Shown here: positions 1 to 8,955 of the stretch, piece after piece | How the letters are laid out: each line of letters begins with the position of its first letter | Numbering within the stretch: position 1 is the stretch's first letter | Origin: an uncultured Lachnospiraceae bacterium | GTDB taxonomy: Bacteria > Bacillota > Clostridia > Lachnospirales > Lachnospiraceae | Reading direction: 5' to 3' | Length of the DNA stretch: 40,957 nucleotides | Assembly: GCA_944381515.1 (NCBI GenBank) | Contig: CALWLM010000158.1 | Location: 1-40,957 of the forward strand | The notes under the pieces: model-generated | Told to the model about the DNA's origin: nothing | Databases searched by the model: none | Seen by the model: only the letters and a program-made list of their open reading frames with translations | Program-made: the position numbers and the translations under genes

Positions 1-150
1 CCTTTCTGGCGACTGCCTAACATGAAAAGTGTAAGACTAAATGCTACCTTTTGGGAAGTGGAAATGAGTGAAAGAGTAAAATCTACTTTGCCCCCTTCAA
101 AGTGGAAATAAACTTTTCACTTCAGCGGCAAAAATGATCGCGTTTTTCTA

Positions 151-179
151 TTGTGCAAATTGAATCTGTGGTATATACT
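151..179 (+). promoter_or_regulatory. Sigma-A-type promoter for the ABC-F gene
   Basis: A -35 box TTGTGC (151-156) and a -10 box TATACT (174-179) are separated by 17 nt. Transcription would start near 186, giving a leader of about 70 nt before the ATG at 258. No riboswitch is recognisable in that leader. The first 150 bases hold no convincing gene, only a direct repeat AAGTGGAAAT near 55 and 104. Confidence 0.55.
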
Positions 180-257
180 AGAAATAGTGTGCCATAAAAC
201 ACCGGCTCTTTCCTGCGGAATGGGCCACCATATCGATTTTAGGAGTGCGAATACAAT

Positions 258-1892
258 ATGATCAGTGCCAACAACATTACCCTGCGTATTGGAAAGAAGG
301 CTCTTTTTGAAGATGTGAACATCAAGTTCACCGAGGGCAACTGCTATGGCCTCATCGGGGCCAACGGAGCCGGCAAATCCACCTTTTTGAAAATTCTGTC
401 CGGTCAGCTGGAGCCCTCCCAGGGAGATATCTTCATCACCCCCGGCCAGCGTCTGTCCTTTTTGCAGCAGGATCATTTTAAGTACGACGAGTATCCTGTC
501 CTTGACACAGTAATTATGGGCAACGCTCGCCTTTACGAAGTGATGAAGGAAAAGGACGCCATCTATATGAAAGAGGACTTTTCCGATGAAGACGGAATCC
601 GGGCGGCTGAACTGGAGGCAGAGTTTGCCGAGATGGACGGCTGGGAGGCCGAATCCGATGCCGCCACCCTGTTAAACGGTCTGGGCATCGAAACGGAGCT
701 GCATACCTCTCTGGTCAAAGATCTGGGCGGCAACGAAAAGGTCAAGGTGCTGCTTGCACAGGCTCTTTTTGGCAATCCGGATATCCTGCTCCTCGACGAG
801 CCTACCAACCATCTGGATCTGGACGCTATCGCATGGCTGGAAGAATTTCTGATTAACTTTGACAACACGGTTATCGTGGTCTCTCACGACCGCTATTTTC
901 TCAACAAGGTCTGCACCCATATCGCAGATATCGACTACGGCAAGATTCAGCTCTACGCCGGCAACTACGATTTCTGGTATGAGTCCAGCCAGCTGATGAT
1001 CAAGCAGATGAAGGAAGCCAACAAGAAAAAGGAAGAGAAGATCAAGGAGCTGCAGGAATTTATTCAGCGCTTCTCCGCCAACGCTTCCAAGTCAAAACAG
1101 GCGACCTCCAGAAAGAGAGCTCTGGAAAAGATCGAGCTGGATGAGATCCGTCCCTCCAGCCGCAAATATCCCTATATTGATTTTCGTCCCAACCGCGAGA
1201 TCGGCAATGAGGTGCTGACCGTGGAAGGCCTGAGTAAAACCATCGACGGGGTAAAGGTTCTGGACAACATCTCCTTCGTTGTAGGCAGAGAGGACAAGAT
1301 CGCCTTCGTGGGCTCCGACGAGCTGGCCAAAACCACCCTGTTCCAGATCCTGGCCGGCGAGATGGAACCGGACGAGGGAACCTACAAATGGGGCGTTACC
1401 ACCTCACAGGCTTATTTTGCCAAGGACAACACCCAGATCTTTGATTCGGATCTGACCATCACCGACTGGCTGACCCAGTTCTCTCCCATCAAGGACGTAA
1501 CCTATGTCCGCGGGTTTTTGGGACGCATGCTTTTTGCCGGCGATGACGGCGTCAAGAAGCTGCGCGTGCTTTCCGGCGGAGAGAAGGTGCGCTGCCAGCT
1601 GTCCATGATGATGATTCAGGGGGCCAACGTGCTGATTTTCGACGAGCCTACCAACCATCTGGACATGGAGTCCATTACGGCCCTGAACAACGGCCTGATT
1701 AAATTCCCCGGCGTGATCCTCTTCTCCTGCCATGACCATCAGTTTGTCCAGACCACAGCCAACCGTATCATGGAAATCACACCCGATGGCCTGATTGATA
1801 AGATGACCACCTATGACGAATACCTGGCTGCTGACGTAATGGCCAGAAAGCGTCAGATCAACACCGTGACATCCGATGAGGACGCGCTGTAA
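258..1892 (+). CDS. ABC-F family ATPase, YbiT/YkpA-like
   Basis: This 544-residue protein has two ABC ATPase domains joined by a charged linker and no membrane segments, which is the ABC-F layout. These proteins bind the ribosome and modulate translation or protect it from drugs. Domain 1 has an intact Walker A (GANGAGKS, 34-41), Walker B (LLLDE, 177-181) and a SHDRYF switch, but its signature reads LGGNE (156-160). Domain 2 has a degenerate P-loop (GSDELAKT, 352-359) with a normal LSGGE (438-442). The linker at about 240-300 is Lys/Glu rich. The unusual motifs fit my memory of the YbiT/YkpA subfamily, which is thought to be a housekeeping factor and not a resistance factor. AGGAG lies 12 nt before the ATG. 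The gene is monocistronic. Confidence 0.9.
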   Translation: MISANNITLRIGKKALFEDVNIKFTEGNCYGLIGANGAGKSTFLKILSGQLEPSQGDIFITPGQRLSFLQQDHFKYDEYPVLDTVIMGNARLYEVMKEKDAIYMKEDFSDEDGIRAAELEAEFAEMDGWEAESDAATLLNGLGIETELHTSLVKDLGGNEKVKVLLAQALFGNPDILLLDEPTNHLDLDAIAWLEEFLINFDNTVIVVSHDRYFLNKVCTHIADIDYGKIQLYAGNYDFWYESSQLMIKQMKEANKKKEEKIKELQEFIQRFSANASKSKQATSRKRALEKIELDEIRPSSRKYPYIDFRPNREIGNEVLTVEGLSKTIDGVKVLDNISFVVGREDKIAFVGSDELAKTTLFQILAGEMEPDEGTYKWGVTTSQAYFAKDNTQIFDSDLTITDWLTQFSPIKDVTYVRGFLGRMLFAGDDGVKKLRVLSGGEKVRCQLSMMMIQGANVLIFDEPTNHLDMESITALNNGLIKFPGVILFSCHDHQFVQTTANRIMEITPDGLIDKMTTYDEYLAADVMARKRQINTVTSDEDAL

Positions 1893-1985
1893 TGCCGCAT
1901 TCATCATTCATAGTATTTCACAGCATTTAGCATTACTGCATTCATCGGCTTCACCATAATTCATAGCCGCAAAATACCAAATTTT

Positions 1986-2035
1986 AAAGGGCTGATGCTC
2001 CGCCGGTTTACCCGGTTCGCGCATCAGCCCTTTTT
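1986..2035. terminator. Bidirectional intrinsic terminator
   Basis: A perfect 13-bp stem (AAAGGGCTGATGC, 1986-1998, with its complement at 2021-2033) is followed by T residues on the plus strand and by an AT-rich stretch on the minus strand. It sits between two convergent genes, the ABC-F gene and the YdcF-like gene, and can end both transcripts. Confidence 0.85.
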
Positions 2036-2057
2036 AAATTTTTCCGGTTCCGATTTT

Positions 2058-2744
2058 TCAGGTTTCGTCTCCATTGCCCTCCAGAGAAATCGGCTCTCCC
2101 ATCACCGCCGCTTCCGGCTGTTCCATTACATACACGAAATCCTTGACCCGGGCCAGGCATTCTCTCAAATCACGGTACACCTGCCCTATATCATTCCTGG
2201 CCGGGGCCGCCGCTCCCACTGCCTCGATCCCCAGAGCCTGCGCAATATACAGAGCCCGGTACAGGTGATACTCCTGGGTAACGATCACGATTTTATCTGC
2301 TCCGAATATTTCCTTGGCCCGATACAGGCTGTCATAGGTACTAAACCCGGCATGATCCAGAAATATCGCCTCCGAGGGAACGCCGGCTGCTGCGGCTGCC
2401 GCCTTCATGGGCCCCACCTCATTGTAATCTTCGCTTCCATGGTCTCCGCTCATCAGAATCCGGCTGCTGGCCCCGCTCTGATACAGCGCGACAGCCGTAT
2501 TCACGCGGTCCGTCAGCATGGGGGTGAGCGTCCCGTCCTCCCTCACGCCGGCTCCCAGCACCAGGATACAGTCTGCATCCATCCCGGCAGCCTCCTCCAG
2601 CGATACAATTTTTCCTTCCGCCGCCTGTTTTACAATGGTATTAATGATCGATACAACGGCCAGCATCAAAGTACACAGCCCGATAACGATAACTGCCGCC
2701 GTCCATAGGAAACGGAGCATCTTTTTCTTCTGCTGTTCTTTCAA
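2058..2744 (-). CDS. SanA/YdcF-like DUF218 membrane-anchored protein
   Basis: This 228-residue protein has one N-terminal membrane segment (about 10-30) and a DUF218 domain. Visible DUF218 features are LVLGAGV, an RxxxAxxLY stretch, SGDH, STYDS and VTQEYHLYRA. SanA/YdcF proteins are linked to envelope barrier function, but their reaction is unknown. The start is TTG, supported by GGAGGT 9 nt upstream; an internal ATG at codon 9 lacks such a site. It follows the ABC permease by 41 nt and is probably the last gene of the two-component/ABC operon, ending at the shared terminator at 1986-2035. Confidence 0.8.
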   Translation of the reverse strand: MKEQQKKKMLRFLWTAAVIVIGLCTLMLAVVSIINTIVKQAAEGKIVSLEEAAGMDADCILVLGAGVREDGTLTPMLTDRVNTAVALYQSGASSRILMSGDHGSEDYNEVGPMKAAAAAAGVPSEAIFLDHAGFSTYDSLYRAKEIFGADKIVIVTQEYHLYRALYIAQALGIEAVGAAAPARNDIGQVYRDLRECLARVKDFVYVMEQPEAAVMGEPISLEGNGDET

Positions 2745-2785
2745 TATCCTGATACCTCCACGGCACTTCGGCGCGCCGCTTTCTC

Positions 2786-3685
2786 TTATGATTTTCTATG
2801 CAGGGGATTAATCGCATAGGCTGCCAGCCAGATAAACAGCACAGACAGCGCCAGCTGGGCCGCGCAGCTTAGCAAAAGCCAATCCGGTGTAAGCATGCGG
2901 TCCGTAAAAATATATCCGTTATACCAGTTCAGCATGCTGATGGACTCCGTACCTCCGATTTGCTGGCTGAACAAGCTGTAGAAGGTAATCGCCGGATTGA
3001 TCAACAGCAGATTATTCCACGGTGCCATGGTCTCTCCCGTTACCACCACGCCGTTAGGCGTAAGTACGTTATATATGTTAAGGACCATAACCAGCACCAG
3101 ATAGGTGCCCACTGTCACAAAGATCACCGACAGATAGGACAGCACCGTCGCCATAGTCGTCCTCTTCATCAACGCCGAAAACAACGTGCTGATGCTGCCG
3201 ATAAAAAGCGTCGTTACTGTCAGGCAGCCAAAGAGGACAGCCAGATCCCATACGCTGATTCCTCCGTAAATATATACCAGGGTCAGCACCGGAAGACTGC
3301 TTAACATCAGCACAAAGGCTGTGCTCAGGCAGGAAAGAAGCTTGCCCACCACAATATCAGCAGGGCGCAGTCTGGTGCACAAAAGAATGTCCAGAGTCTG
3401 CCGCTCCCGCTCTCCCGATATACTTCCCGCAGTCAGCGCCGGAACAATAAAAAGGATGAAAGCCGCCTCAAAAGCCGCTACCAGCGTATACATCTGCAAA
3501 AGAGAGGCGTAGGGCGTATCGCCATAATAACCGCTGTCCCGCACAATCAGCTGCAGCTGCAAAAGTCCTATCAGCGCCAGAATCAGATTGAATATCATTA
3601 CAATGACCGTCAGCCTCGTTGTCCTGCTGCTGGTCATGGTTTCCTTTTGATAGATGGGAAAGACATGTGAAACAAACCGCATCAT
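2786..3685 (-). CDS. ABC-2 type transporter permease
   Basis: This 299-residue membrane protein has about six hydrophobic segments. The cytoplasmic SGERERQTLDILL stretch (about 90-102) after the second helix is typical of ABC-2 permeases of the NatB/gliding-export type. Its start overlaps the stop of the ATPase gene by ATGA, so the two are translationally coupled and should form one transporter. The substrate cannot be read from sequence. The adjacent large exported protein is the best clue: in similar operons that protein is part of the export complex. Confidence 0.88.
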   Translation of the reverse strand: MMRFVSHVFPIYQKETMTSSRTTRLTVIVMIFNLILALIGLLQLQLIVRDSGYYGDTPYASLLQMYTLVAAFEAAFILFIVPALTAGSISGERERQTLDILLCTRLRPADIVVGKLLSCLSTAFVLMLSSLPVLTLVYIYGGISVWDLAVLFGCLTVTTLFIGSISTLFSALMKRTTMATVLSYLSVIFVTVGTYLVLVMVLNIYNVLTPNGVVVTGETMAPWNNLLLINPAITFYSLFSQQIGGTESISMLNWYNGYIFTDRMLTPDWLLLSCAAQLALSVLFIWLAAYAINPLHRKS

Positions 3686-4632
3686 CCCTGAGCCACCACC
3701 TTTTCTTCCTTACTGCCGGTGATCTGCATAAACACAGATTCCAGACCGCCCTGACGCCTCCCAAAGCTTCCCACCAGGGCGCCCGCCTCCGTTACCAGCT
3801 GACCAAGCAGCCGGGCCTCATCCATCTGCCCGCCGGAAAATCCCGCCACCACCTGATTACCGTCTATGGTTACATTGTGGACCAGCGGATGACGGCGCAG
3901 AAGAGCCACCGCCTCTGGAAGGTTCTTATAGATTCTCATTTCCAGAGGATTGGAGGTATTTACCATGGCCAGTATATCCACCAGGCTCCCCCGCAGAACC
4001 ATGGCTCCCTCTTCAATAATCCCGATATCCGTACACATCTCCCCCAGCTCCGACAATATATGGGAGCTAATCAAGATGGTTTTTCCGCATTTGTTGATTT
4101 CCTTGAGCATTTGAATAAAATCCTGGCGGGTTCTTGGGTCCAGCCCCGCAGCCGGTTCATCCAAAATCAGCAGTCTGGGATTATGCACCAGCGCGCGGGC
4201 CACTCCCAGCCGCTGCTTCATTCCCCGGGAGAGACTATCCACATAGTGGTCCTCTCTTCCGCCCAGTCCTACCATATCCAAAAGCTCCATATAGCGCCTG
4301 CGGGCCACCAGTCCCGTAATACCATAGGCCGACGCATAAAATTCCAGATACTCCGATACCCTCACATTGTCGTACACGCCAAAGAAATCCGGCACATATC
4401 CGATTTTTTCTTTCAGCTTTCCGTCGCCGCAGCGCATCGGCTGTCCGTCGATCTCGACGGTTCCGCTGTCGGCCCGCAGCAGACCTGTCAGTATACGGAT
4501 GGTAGTCGTTTTTCCCGCTCCGTTAGGCCCTACAAAGCCAAAAAGCTCCCCATCTTCTATTTCCAGATTCAGATCGCGCAGAGCCCGGATTTTGCCGTAG
4601 GATTTTTTCAGATTGCAGATCTTAAGCATCAT
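3682..4632 (-). CDS. ABC transporter ATP-binding protein
   Basis: This 316-residue protein has a full ABC domain in the first ~220 residues: Walker A GPNGAGKT (35-42), signature LSRGM (134-138), Walker B LLILDE (154-159) and the H-loop SSH. The remaining ~95 residues form a C-terminal domain typical of ABC-2 exporter ATPases (NatA/CcmA/GldA-like). It overlaps the upstream membrane protein and the downstream permease by ATGA on both sides. It would power the permease encoded next to it. The start has two adjacent ATG codons (4632 and 4629); the first was kept because of the overlap. Confidence 0.92.
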   Translation of the reverse strand: MMLKICNLKKSYGKIRALRDLNLEIEDGELFGFVGPNGAGKTTTIRILTGLLRADSGTVEIDGQPMRCGDGKLKEKIGYVPDFFGVYDNVRVSEYLEFYASAYGITGLVARRRYMELLDMVGLGGREDHYVDSLSRGMKQRLGVARALVHNPRLLILDEPAAGLDPRTRQDFIQMLKEINKCGKTILISSHILSELGEMCTDIGIIEEGAMVLRGSLVDILAMVNTSNPLEMRIYKNLPEAVALLRRHPLVHNVTIDGNQVVAGFSGGQMDEARLLGQLVTEAGALVGSFGRRQGGLESVFMQITGSKEEKVVAQG

Positions 4633-6890
4633 GGCTCTTCCCTCCCGATCACACTGAGCTGGGGAAGAATGATCTGATAGGAGTATTCCTCCGCCGTCTC
4701 GTCCTCATAACGCACAGTCAGGCGATTCTCCCCATCGAGATAGGGCTCCAGATAAGCGCTGTCGTACTCTTCTCTCGGCTCTATCTTATCATAGCTGCCC
4801 GTCTCCCAATTATAAAATTCCATCGTTCCCCGGAAAGCCTGCATATAGCTGTCCGCTGCCTGCTCCTCCGGCCATTCAAACAGTATGCTGTCCACCGGAA
4901 CCTCTCCGAAATCATACTGCAAAACAACCAGCTGCAAATAAGTGGAATTGTCGGAAGCGTCATAATTTCCCTGCAATACCTCCGGTTCCTGCAGAAGAAC
5001 CGGCACATAGACCTGTCCATCCCGGCTGTAATCTACCTCCATCTGCGCTGTAATAAGGGTCACGCCTCTTACCTCCACATCCGCTTCCTCCAGAATGTTC
5101 ACATTCTCCCGGGAAGGAAACGCCAGAATGACCGCATCGTTTGTCTGAGTGATCATCATGCTGTTGATGTAGTAGGAGGTCACTTCATTTCGCCATGCAG
5201 CCACGGCAGCCTCTTCGCTCTCGCTGGCTGTATCAAAGGCATACATTCCGGAAATCGTCTGCAGCATCTCATACTGCCGGTAAGGGGGAACCGAATAAAT
5301 CGGCGCCTGGGACAAATCCACCTGCTGCCCCGGCTCCATATCCCCCGCCACAATCAAAAAGCCGCCTACCAGAATACATACCCGCTCAAGACTCACGCCG
5401 GTTTCATTGATCAGATATCCCGACGCTTCTCCCCGAAACAACCCCAGCTCGCCCGTAAAGCCGGCTCCATAGGTGTCTTCGCTGCGCCGGCTCAGCCGGA
5501 AGTATTCAGCGGTAAAAGGAATATCATCATTTATCTCCACCTGCGTCCCTTCCTCACCATAATAAACGGCCAGCTGACAGTCGTTTTTCTCCGTGTCAAA
5601 AGTCTCCGTCTGATTGTCGTAGGAAAGCACCGGCAGCACATCGTAGTCCGCTCCTATCCGAAAGCTGTAAGAGGAATTGTAGGGAGAGCAGATATTGGCA
5701 TAAATCGTCTCCCGCACCGTATCTCCCCGAATTTCCTGAATCGAGGCATAATTCATAAAGGGACGGGTAAAACGGGTCCGCGTCCCCATCAGGTAGATAA
5801 CTCCGGCAAATAGAAGAGAGATCGCAATCATGGCGGACCGCAGAGCTCCCTGCCGCCCCTTCTTCTTTAATATCCAGTACAGTACCGGTCCCAAAACCAC
5901 CAGATAAACAATCAACACAACCGCATACTGCCCTACCTTGGGCAGTCTCGCCGGATCTACGCTGGCCGTCATATTTCTGGCATTCCAGTAATCGTCGGTT
6001 CCGTTCTGCATACTGTTCTCCAGCGCAGACAGGCTGTCCGCTCCTATTGTATCATAAAAAAACTCCCGCACCGAGGATTCCTCGGAAAAATTGCCGGCCG
6101 CATCCCAAAGCGGGAAGCCGCAGTATACGTACAGCCCGCTGCCCCAGTTTTCACGGACAGTCTCTCCCTCCTGCGCCTGCGCGGCCATATCGCTGCCGTT
6201 TCCAATTATAATAATACCGCCCTCATAAACCCAATCGTCCAGCGCCTGCATCTGTGCCGCCGAAAAGTCGGACCGGTCAAATTCATCCAGCAGGAAAATG
6301 TCATAGAGACGGAATTTCTCGATCCGGTCGGGAAAAGTCTCCTCCGTCAGTTCAAAAAGCCGGGTAGTAATGCCGTTATATTCATTGAGAGTCACCCGGT
6401 CAAAGCCATCCAGATCCACATTCTCCGAAGCGACGGCTCCTATATATATCTCCTGCGTGCCATAACCAGGGCGAATCGTCAGCTCCCTGGCTGCATAAAG
6501 GGTACCGTCCGCATCCCGGTACTCCACCAGAATCATGCTGGTGCTGTAATCCACCGGGATACTGAATACCGTCTCCTTAGTCTCCCCGGCAGACACAGAC
6601 AGCCTCTCTTCCATCTTATAATAATCCCCCCGGTTCGCCGGAGCATATACAATGGCGCTGCCGTCTACCTGGGGACCGCTGCTGGACACCCGCACGGTAA
6701 TGGGAAGCTCTCTGCCCACTCGCACCAGTCCGCTCTCATCCCAGATAATCTCCACTTCCAGTCCCGTGACCGTCGCCGGGGTCTCCCCCTGCGCCATATC
6801 CGTCGGAATGGTATCTGCCAGCGCCCTGACGCTGCCCGCTATGACAAGCAGCGCCATTAACGCCAAGCCCGCCAGACGTTTTTTTCTCAT
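4629..6890 (-). CDS. Large exported/membrane protein of the ABC cluster, unknown function
   Basis: The reading frame is open for 30 more codons upstream, but the ATG at 6890 begins a clear signal peptide (MRKKRLAGLALMALL, cleavage probably after ALA) and lies just past the kinase stop at 6901. From that start it has 753 residues. An N-terminal beta-rich exported domain is followed by a glutamine-amidotransferase-like alpha/beta region (about 148-290, with FRLYDIFLLDEFDRSDFS and GGIIIIGNGSD). Two membrane helices (about 321-341 and 350-369) and a long beta-rich C-terminal domain outside the cell follow. I recall similar proteins next to ABC-2 transporters, but I assign no function. It overlaps the ATPase gene by 4 bp and is probably a partner of the exporter. 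Confidence 0.75.
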   Translation of the reverse strand: MRKKRLAGLALMALLVIAGSVRALADTIPTDMAQGETPATVTGLEVEIIWDESGLVRVGRELPITVRVSSSGPQVDGSAIVYAPANRGDYYKMEERLSVSAGETKETVFSIPVDYSTSMILVEYRDADGTLYAARELTIRPGYGTQEIYIGAVASENVDLDGFDRVTLNEYNGITTRLFELTEETFPDRIEKFRLYDIFLLDEFDRSDFSAAQMQALDDWVYEGGIIIIGNGSDMAAQAQEGETVRENWGSGLYVYCGFPLWDAAGNFSEESSVREFFYDTIGADSLSALENSMQNGTDDYWNARNMTASVDPARLPKVGQYAVVLIVYLVVLGPVLYWILKKKGRQGALRSAMIAISLLFAGVIYLMGTRTRFTRPFMNYASIQEIRGDTVRETIYANICSPYNSSYSFRIGADYDVLPVLSYDNQTETFDTEKNDCQLAVYYGEEGTQVEINDDIPFTAEYFRLSRRSEDTYGAGFTGELGLFRGEASGYLINETGVSLERVCILVGGFLIVAGDMEPGQQVDLSQAPIYSVPPYRQYEMLQTISGMYAFDTASESEEAAVAAWRNEVTSYYINSMMITQTNDAVILAFPSRENVNILEEADVEVRGVTLITAQMEVDYSRDGQVYVPVLLQEPEVLQGNYDASDNSTYLQLVVLQYDFGEVPVDSILFEWPEEQAADSYMQAFRGTMEFYNWETGSYDKIEPREEYDSAYLEPYLDGENRLTVRYEDETAEEYSYQIILPQLSVIGREEP

Positions 6891-6900
6891 CCTGCCCAAC

Positions 6901-8064
6901 CTATCCTTTCCTGTCTCCGCCGCCGGGAACCTCGAAATTCTCCCGCTCCGGGTCAAAATCCGTCCTGAGCCTGACCTCAAACACCGTACCGTTTAAATCG
7001 CTGCGGGCCTCGATCGAGCCTCCATGCATCTCCACAATATTCTTGGCGATGGCCAGCCCCAGGCCTGTGCCCCCCGTGGAACTGGAGCGAGCCTGATCTA
7101 CCCGGTAAAATTTGTCAAATATATGAGAAAGCTCTTCCTGCGGTATCACATAGCCATAGTTGACTACAGATATCACAACAATATTATCCTTCTGCGTAAT
7201 ATAGACATTGACAACCTTCCCTTCCCGGCCGTACTTGATGGCATTGCCGATCAGATTCTCAAAAAGACGGGCCAGAAGGTTGCCGTCGCCGTTTAGCGGA
7301 ATGCTCCTGGAATTGCTGTGTATCTCATAATGCATATCATTGTCGGAAAAATTGGGATAGAATTCATCCAGAAGCTGCGTCAGAAGCTGCACAATATCCA
7401 CCTGCGTCACCTTCATGGAAATCTTCCCATAAGTGAGTTTGGTAAACCCAAACAGATCCTCGATCAGATGCTCCAGATGCTTCGCCTTATTATAGGTGAT
7501 CCGCACGTATTCCCGGCGCTTCTCCTCCGGCACAACACCCTCCGCCATCAAAAGCTCCAGATAACCAATGACCGAGGTCAGAGGCGTACGCAGATCATGA
7601 GCCACATTTGTAATAAGCTCGTTCTTCGTCCGCTCCGACTCTCTCTCCCGTTCCATCAAAAGACGGATATCCTCTGCCATCCGGTTCAGGCTGGAAGCCA
7701 TTTGAGAGAATTCATCATCTCCTTTGACCTCCAAGGATACGTTGAGATTGCCCCCTGAAATCTCCTCCATGGCGTCCGAGATCTCGCCGATGTATTTCAC
7801 CACCCGCTCCTGCAAAAGCAGGAAGCTGATAGAAAATACAGCGATACCGATCACCAGATAGAGAAAAATCCAGGTCAAGATTTCCCCGTTTCTCATATTG
7901 AACAGGCTGGTCTGATATCCGTTTTGCCGCAGAAAACCGGTTATCATATTGATATTAATCACCAGAAATGCCTCGGCCACGCAGGTAATCACCGCGCTGG
8001 CCACAATATCGTAGAACACTCTCCGGCGAAACCGGCTTCTGACATCTCCTCTCTTATTTTTCAA
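6901..8064 (-). CDS. Two-component sensor histidine kinase, VanS-like
   Basis: This 387-residue kinase has two membrane helices (about 19-42 and 63-85) enclosing a very short external loop, a HAMP segment (about 86-138), the HisKA site NVAHDLRTPLTS (H156), an N box (ENLIGNAIKYG) and a G2 box (GGTGLGLAIAK). The G1 region reads VVNYGYVIP, as in VanS-type kinases. The short external part suggests sensing in or near the membrane. The start is TTG and overlaps the regulator gene by 11 bp. A purine-rich stretch (GGGGAGTGGGG) lies upstream, so the exact start is moderately sure. The target is probably the downstream exporter operon. Confidence 0.88.
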   Translation of the reverse strand: MKNKRGDVRSRFRRRVFYDIVASAVITCVAEAFLVININMITGFLRQNGYQTSLFNMRNGEILTWIFLYLVIGIAVFSISFLLLQERVVKYIGEISDAMEEISGGNLNVSLEVKGDDEFSQMASSLNRMAEDIRLLMERERESERTKNELITNVAHDLRTPLTSVIGYLELLMAEGVVPEEKRREYVRITYNKAKHLEHLIEDLFGFTKLTYGKISMKVTQVDIVQLLTQLLDEFYPNFSDNDMHYEIHSNSRSIPLNGDGNLLARLFENLIGNAIKYGREGKVVNVYITQKDNIVVISVVNYGYVIPQEELSHIFDKFYRVDQARSSSTGGTGLGLAIAKNIVEMHGGSIEARSDLNGTVFEVRLRTDFDPERENFEVPGGGDRKG

Positions 8065-8755
8065 TCTTATACCCCACTCCCCATACCGTGGTGATAATCT
8101 TGTCCTGTCTGGTATCCTCCTTCATCTTGCTGCGAAGTCTGCGGATATGGACCATCACCGTATTGTTGGCCTCATACACCTTTTCATTCCAGACCTTTTC
8201 AAAAATCTCGTCGGTGCTGAATACCCGGCCCGGATTGGAAGCCAGCAGATAGAGGATATCGAACTCGATCGGCGTCAGCTTCACATCCTCCCCATACACG
8301 GTCACCTGATGATTATCCTTGTTGATCTCCAGTCCCCGCACACACAGACAGCTGCTGGAGGACTCCGCCCCCGATCCCGGATTCAGCTCGGTATAACGGC
8401 GCAGCTGTGACTTGACTCTGGCTGTCAGCTCCAGGGGATTAAAGGGCTTGGTCACATAATCATCCGCTCCGGTGGACAGTCCCAGAATCTTGTCCAGGTC
8501 CGAAGATTTGGCGCTCAGCATGATAATGGGAATATTATTGGTGCGCCGTATCCGTCGGCACATTTCCATCCCGTCGATCCCCGGCATCATGATATCCAAA
8601 AGCACCAGCTTGATATCCTCCCGTTCCAAAATCGCAAGGCCCTCCTCCGCACTGGCAGCCTTAAAGACCTCATAGCCATCGCTGACCAGGTAGATTTCCA
8701 CCAGATCCGCAATCTCCTTTTCATCATCCACTACAAGAATTTTCGTCTGTGCCAT
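8054..8755 (-). CDS. OmpR/PhoB-family response regulator, VanR-like
   Basis: This 233-residue regulator has a receiver domain with the acidic pocket DDE (10-12), phosphoacceptor D54 (LLDIMMPG), S81 and K103 (VTKPF). A winged-helix DNA-binding domain occupies about 135-233 (KLTPIEFDILYLL, TVMVHIRRLRSK, TTVWGVGYK). A GTG five codons upstream (8770) is in frame, but GGGAG sits 8 nt before the ATG at 8755, so the ATG was chosen. It is the first gene of the operon with the kinase and the ABC cluster, which suggests autoregulation of the whole set. Confidence 0.92.
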   Translation of the reverse strand: MAQTKILVVDDEKEIADLVEIYLVSDGYEVFKAASAEEGLAILEREDIKLVLLDIMMPGIDGMEMCRRIRRTNNIPIIMLSAKSSDLDKILGLSTGADDYVTKPFNPLELTARVKSQLRRYTELNPGSGAESSSSCLCVRGLEINKDNHQVTVYGEDVKLTPIEFDILYLLASNPGRVFSTDEIFEKVWNEKVYEANNTVMVHIRRLRSKMKEDTRQDKIITTVWGVGYKIEK

Positions 8756-8882
8756 GGCGTAATCTCCCACTTTCTTTCTGCTTTCAGGTAATTTCTATAC
8801 TTATCCTACCACATTTCATGGGAAATATCTTTTATTTTTTCTTACGATTACAAAATTTACCCTGCAGGCCGGCCATAAAAAT

Positions 8883-8924
8883 TTCCAAAAGAAAGGACCT
8901 CCGCTTTATTTAACACAGAGGCCC
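8883..8924 (-). terminator. Intrinsic terminator after the lipoprotein gene
   Basis: On the minus strand GGGCCTC (8924-8918) pairs with GAGGTCC (8901-8895), with one G-U pair, and is followed by a T-rich tract. It lies 30 nt after the lipoprotein stop codon. The 8771-8882 stretch between it and the regulator gene is AT-rich and should contain the operon promoter, but no box pair stands out. Confidence 0.6.
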
Positions 8925-8955
8925 TATTCCCCGCCGTCACCGGTCTGTCACGGCG

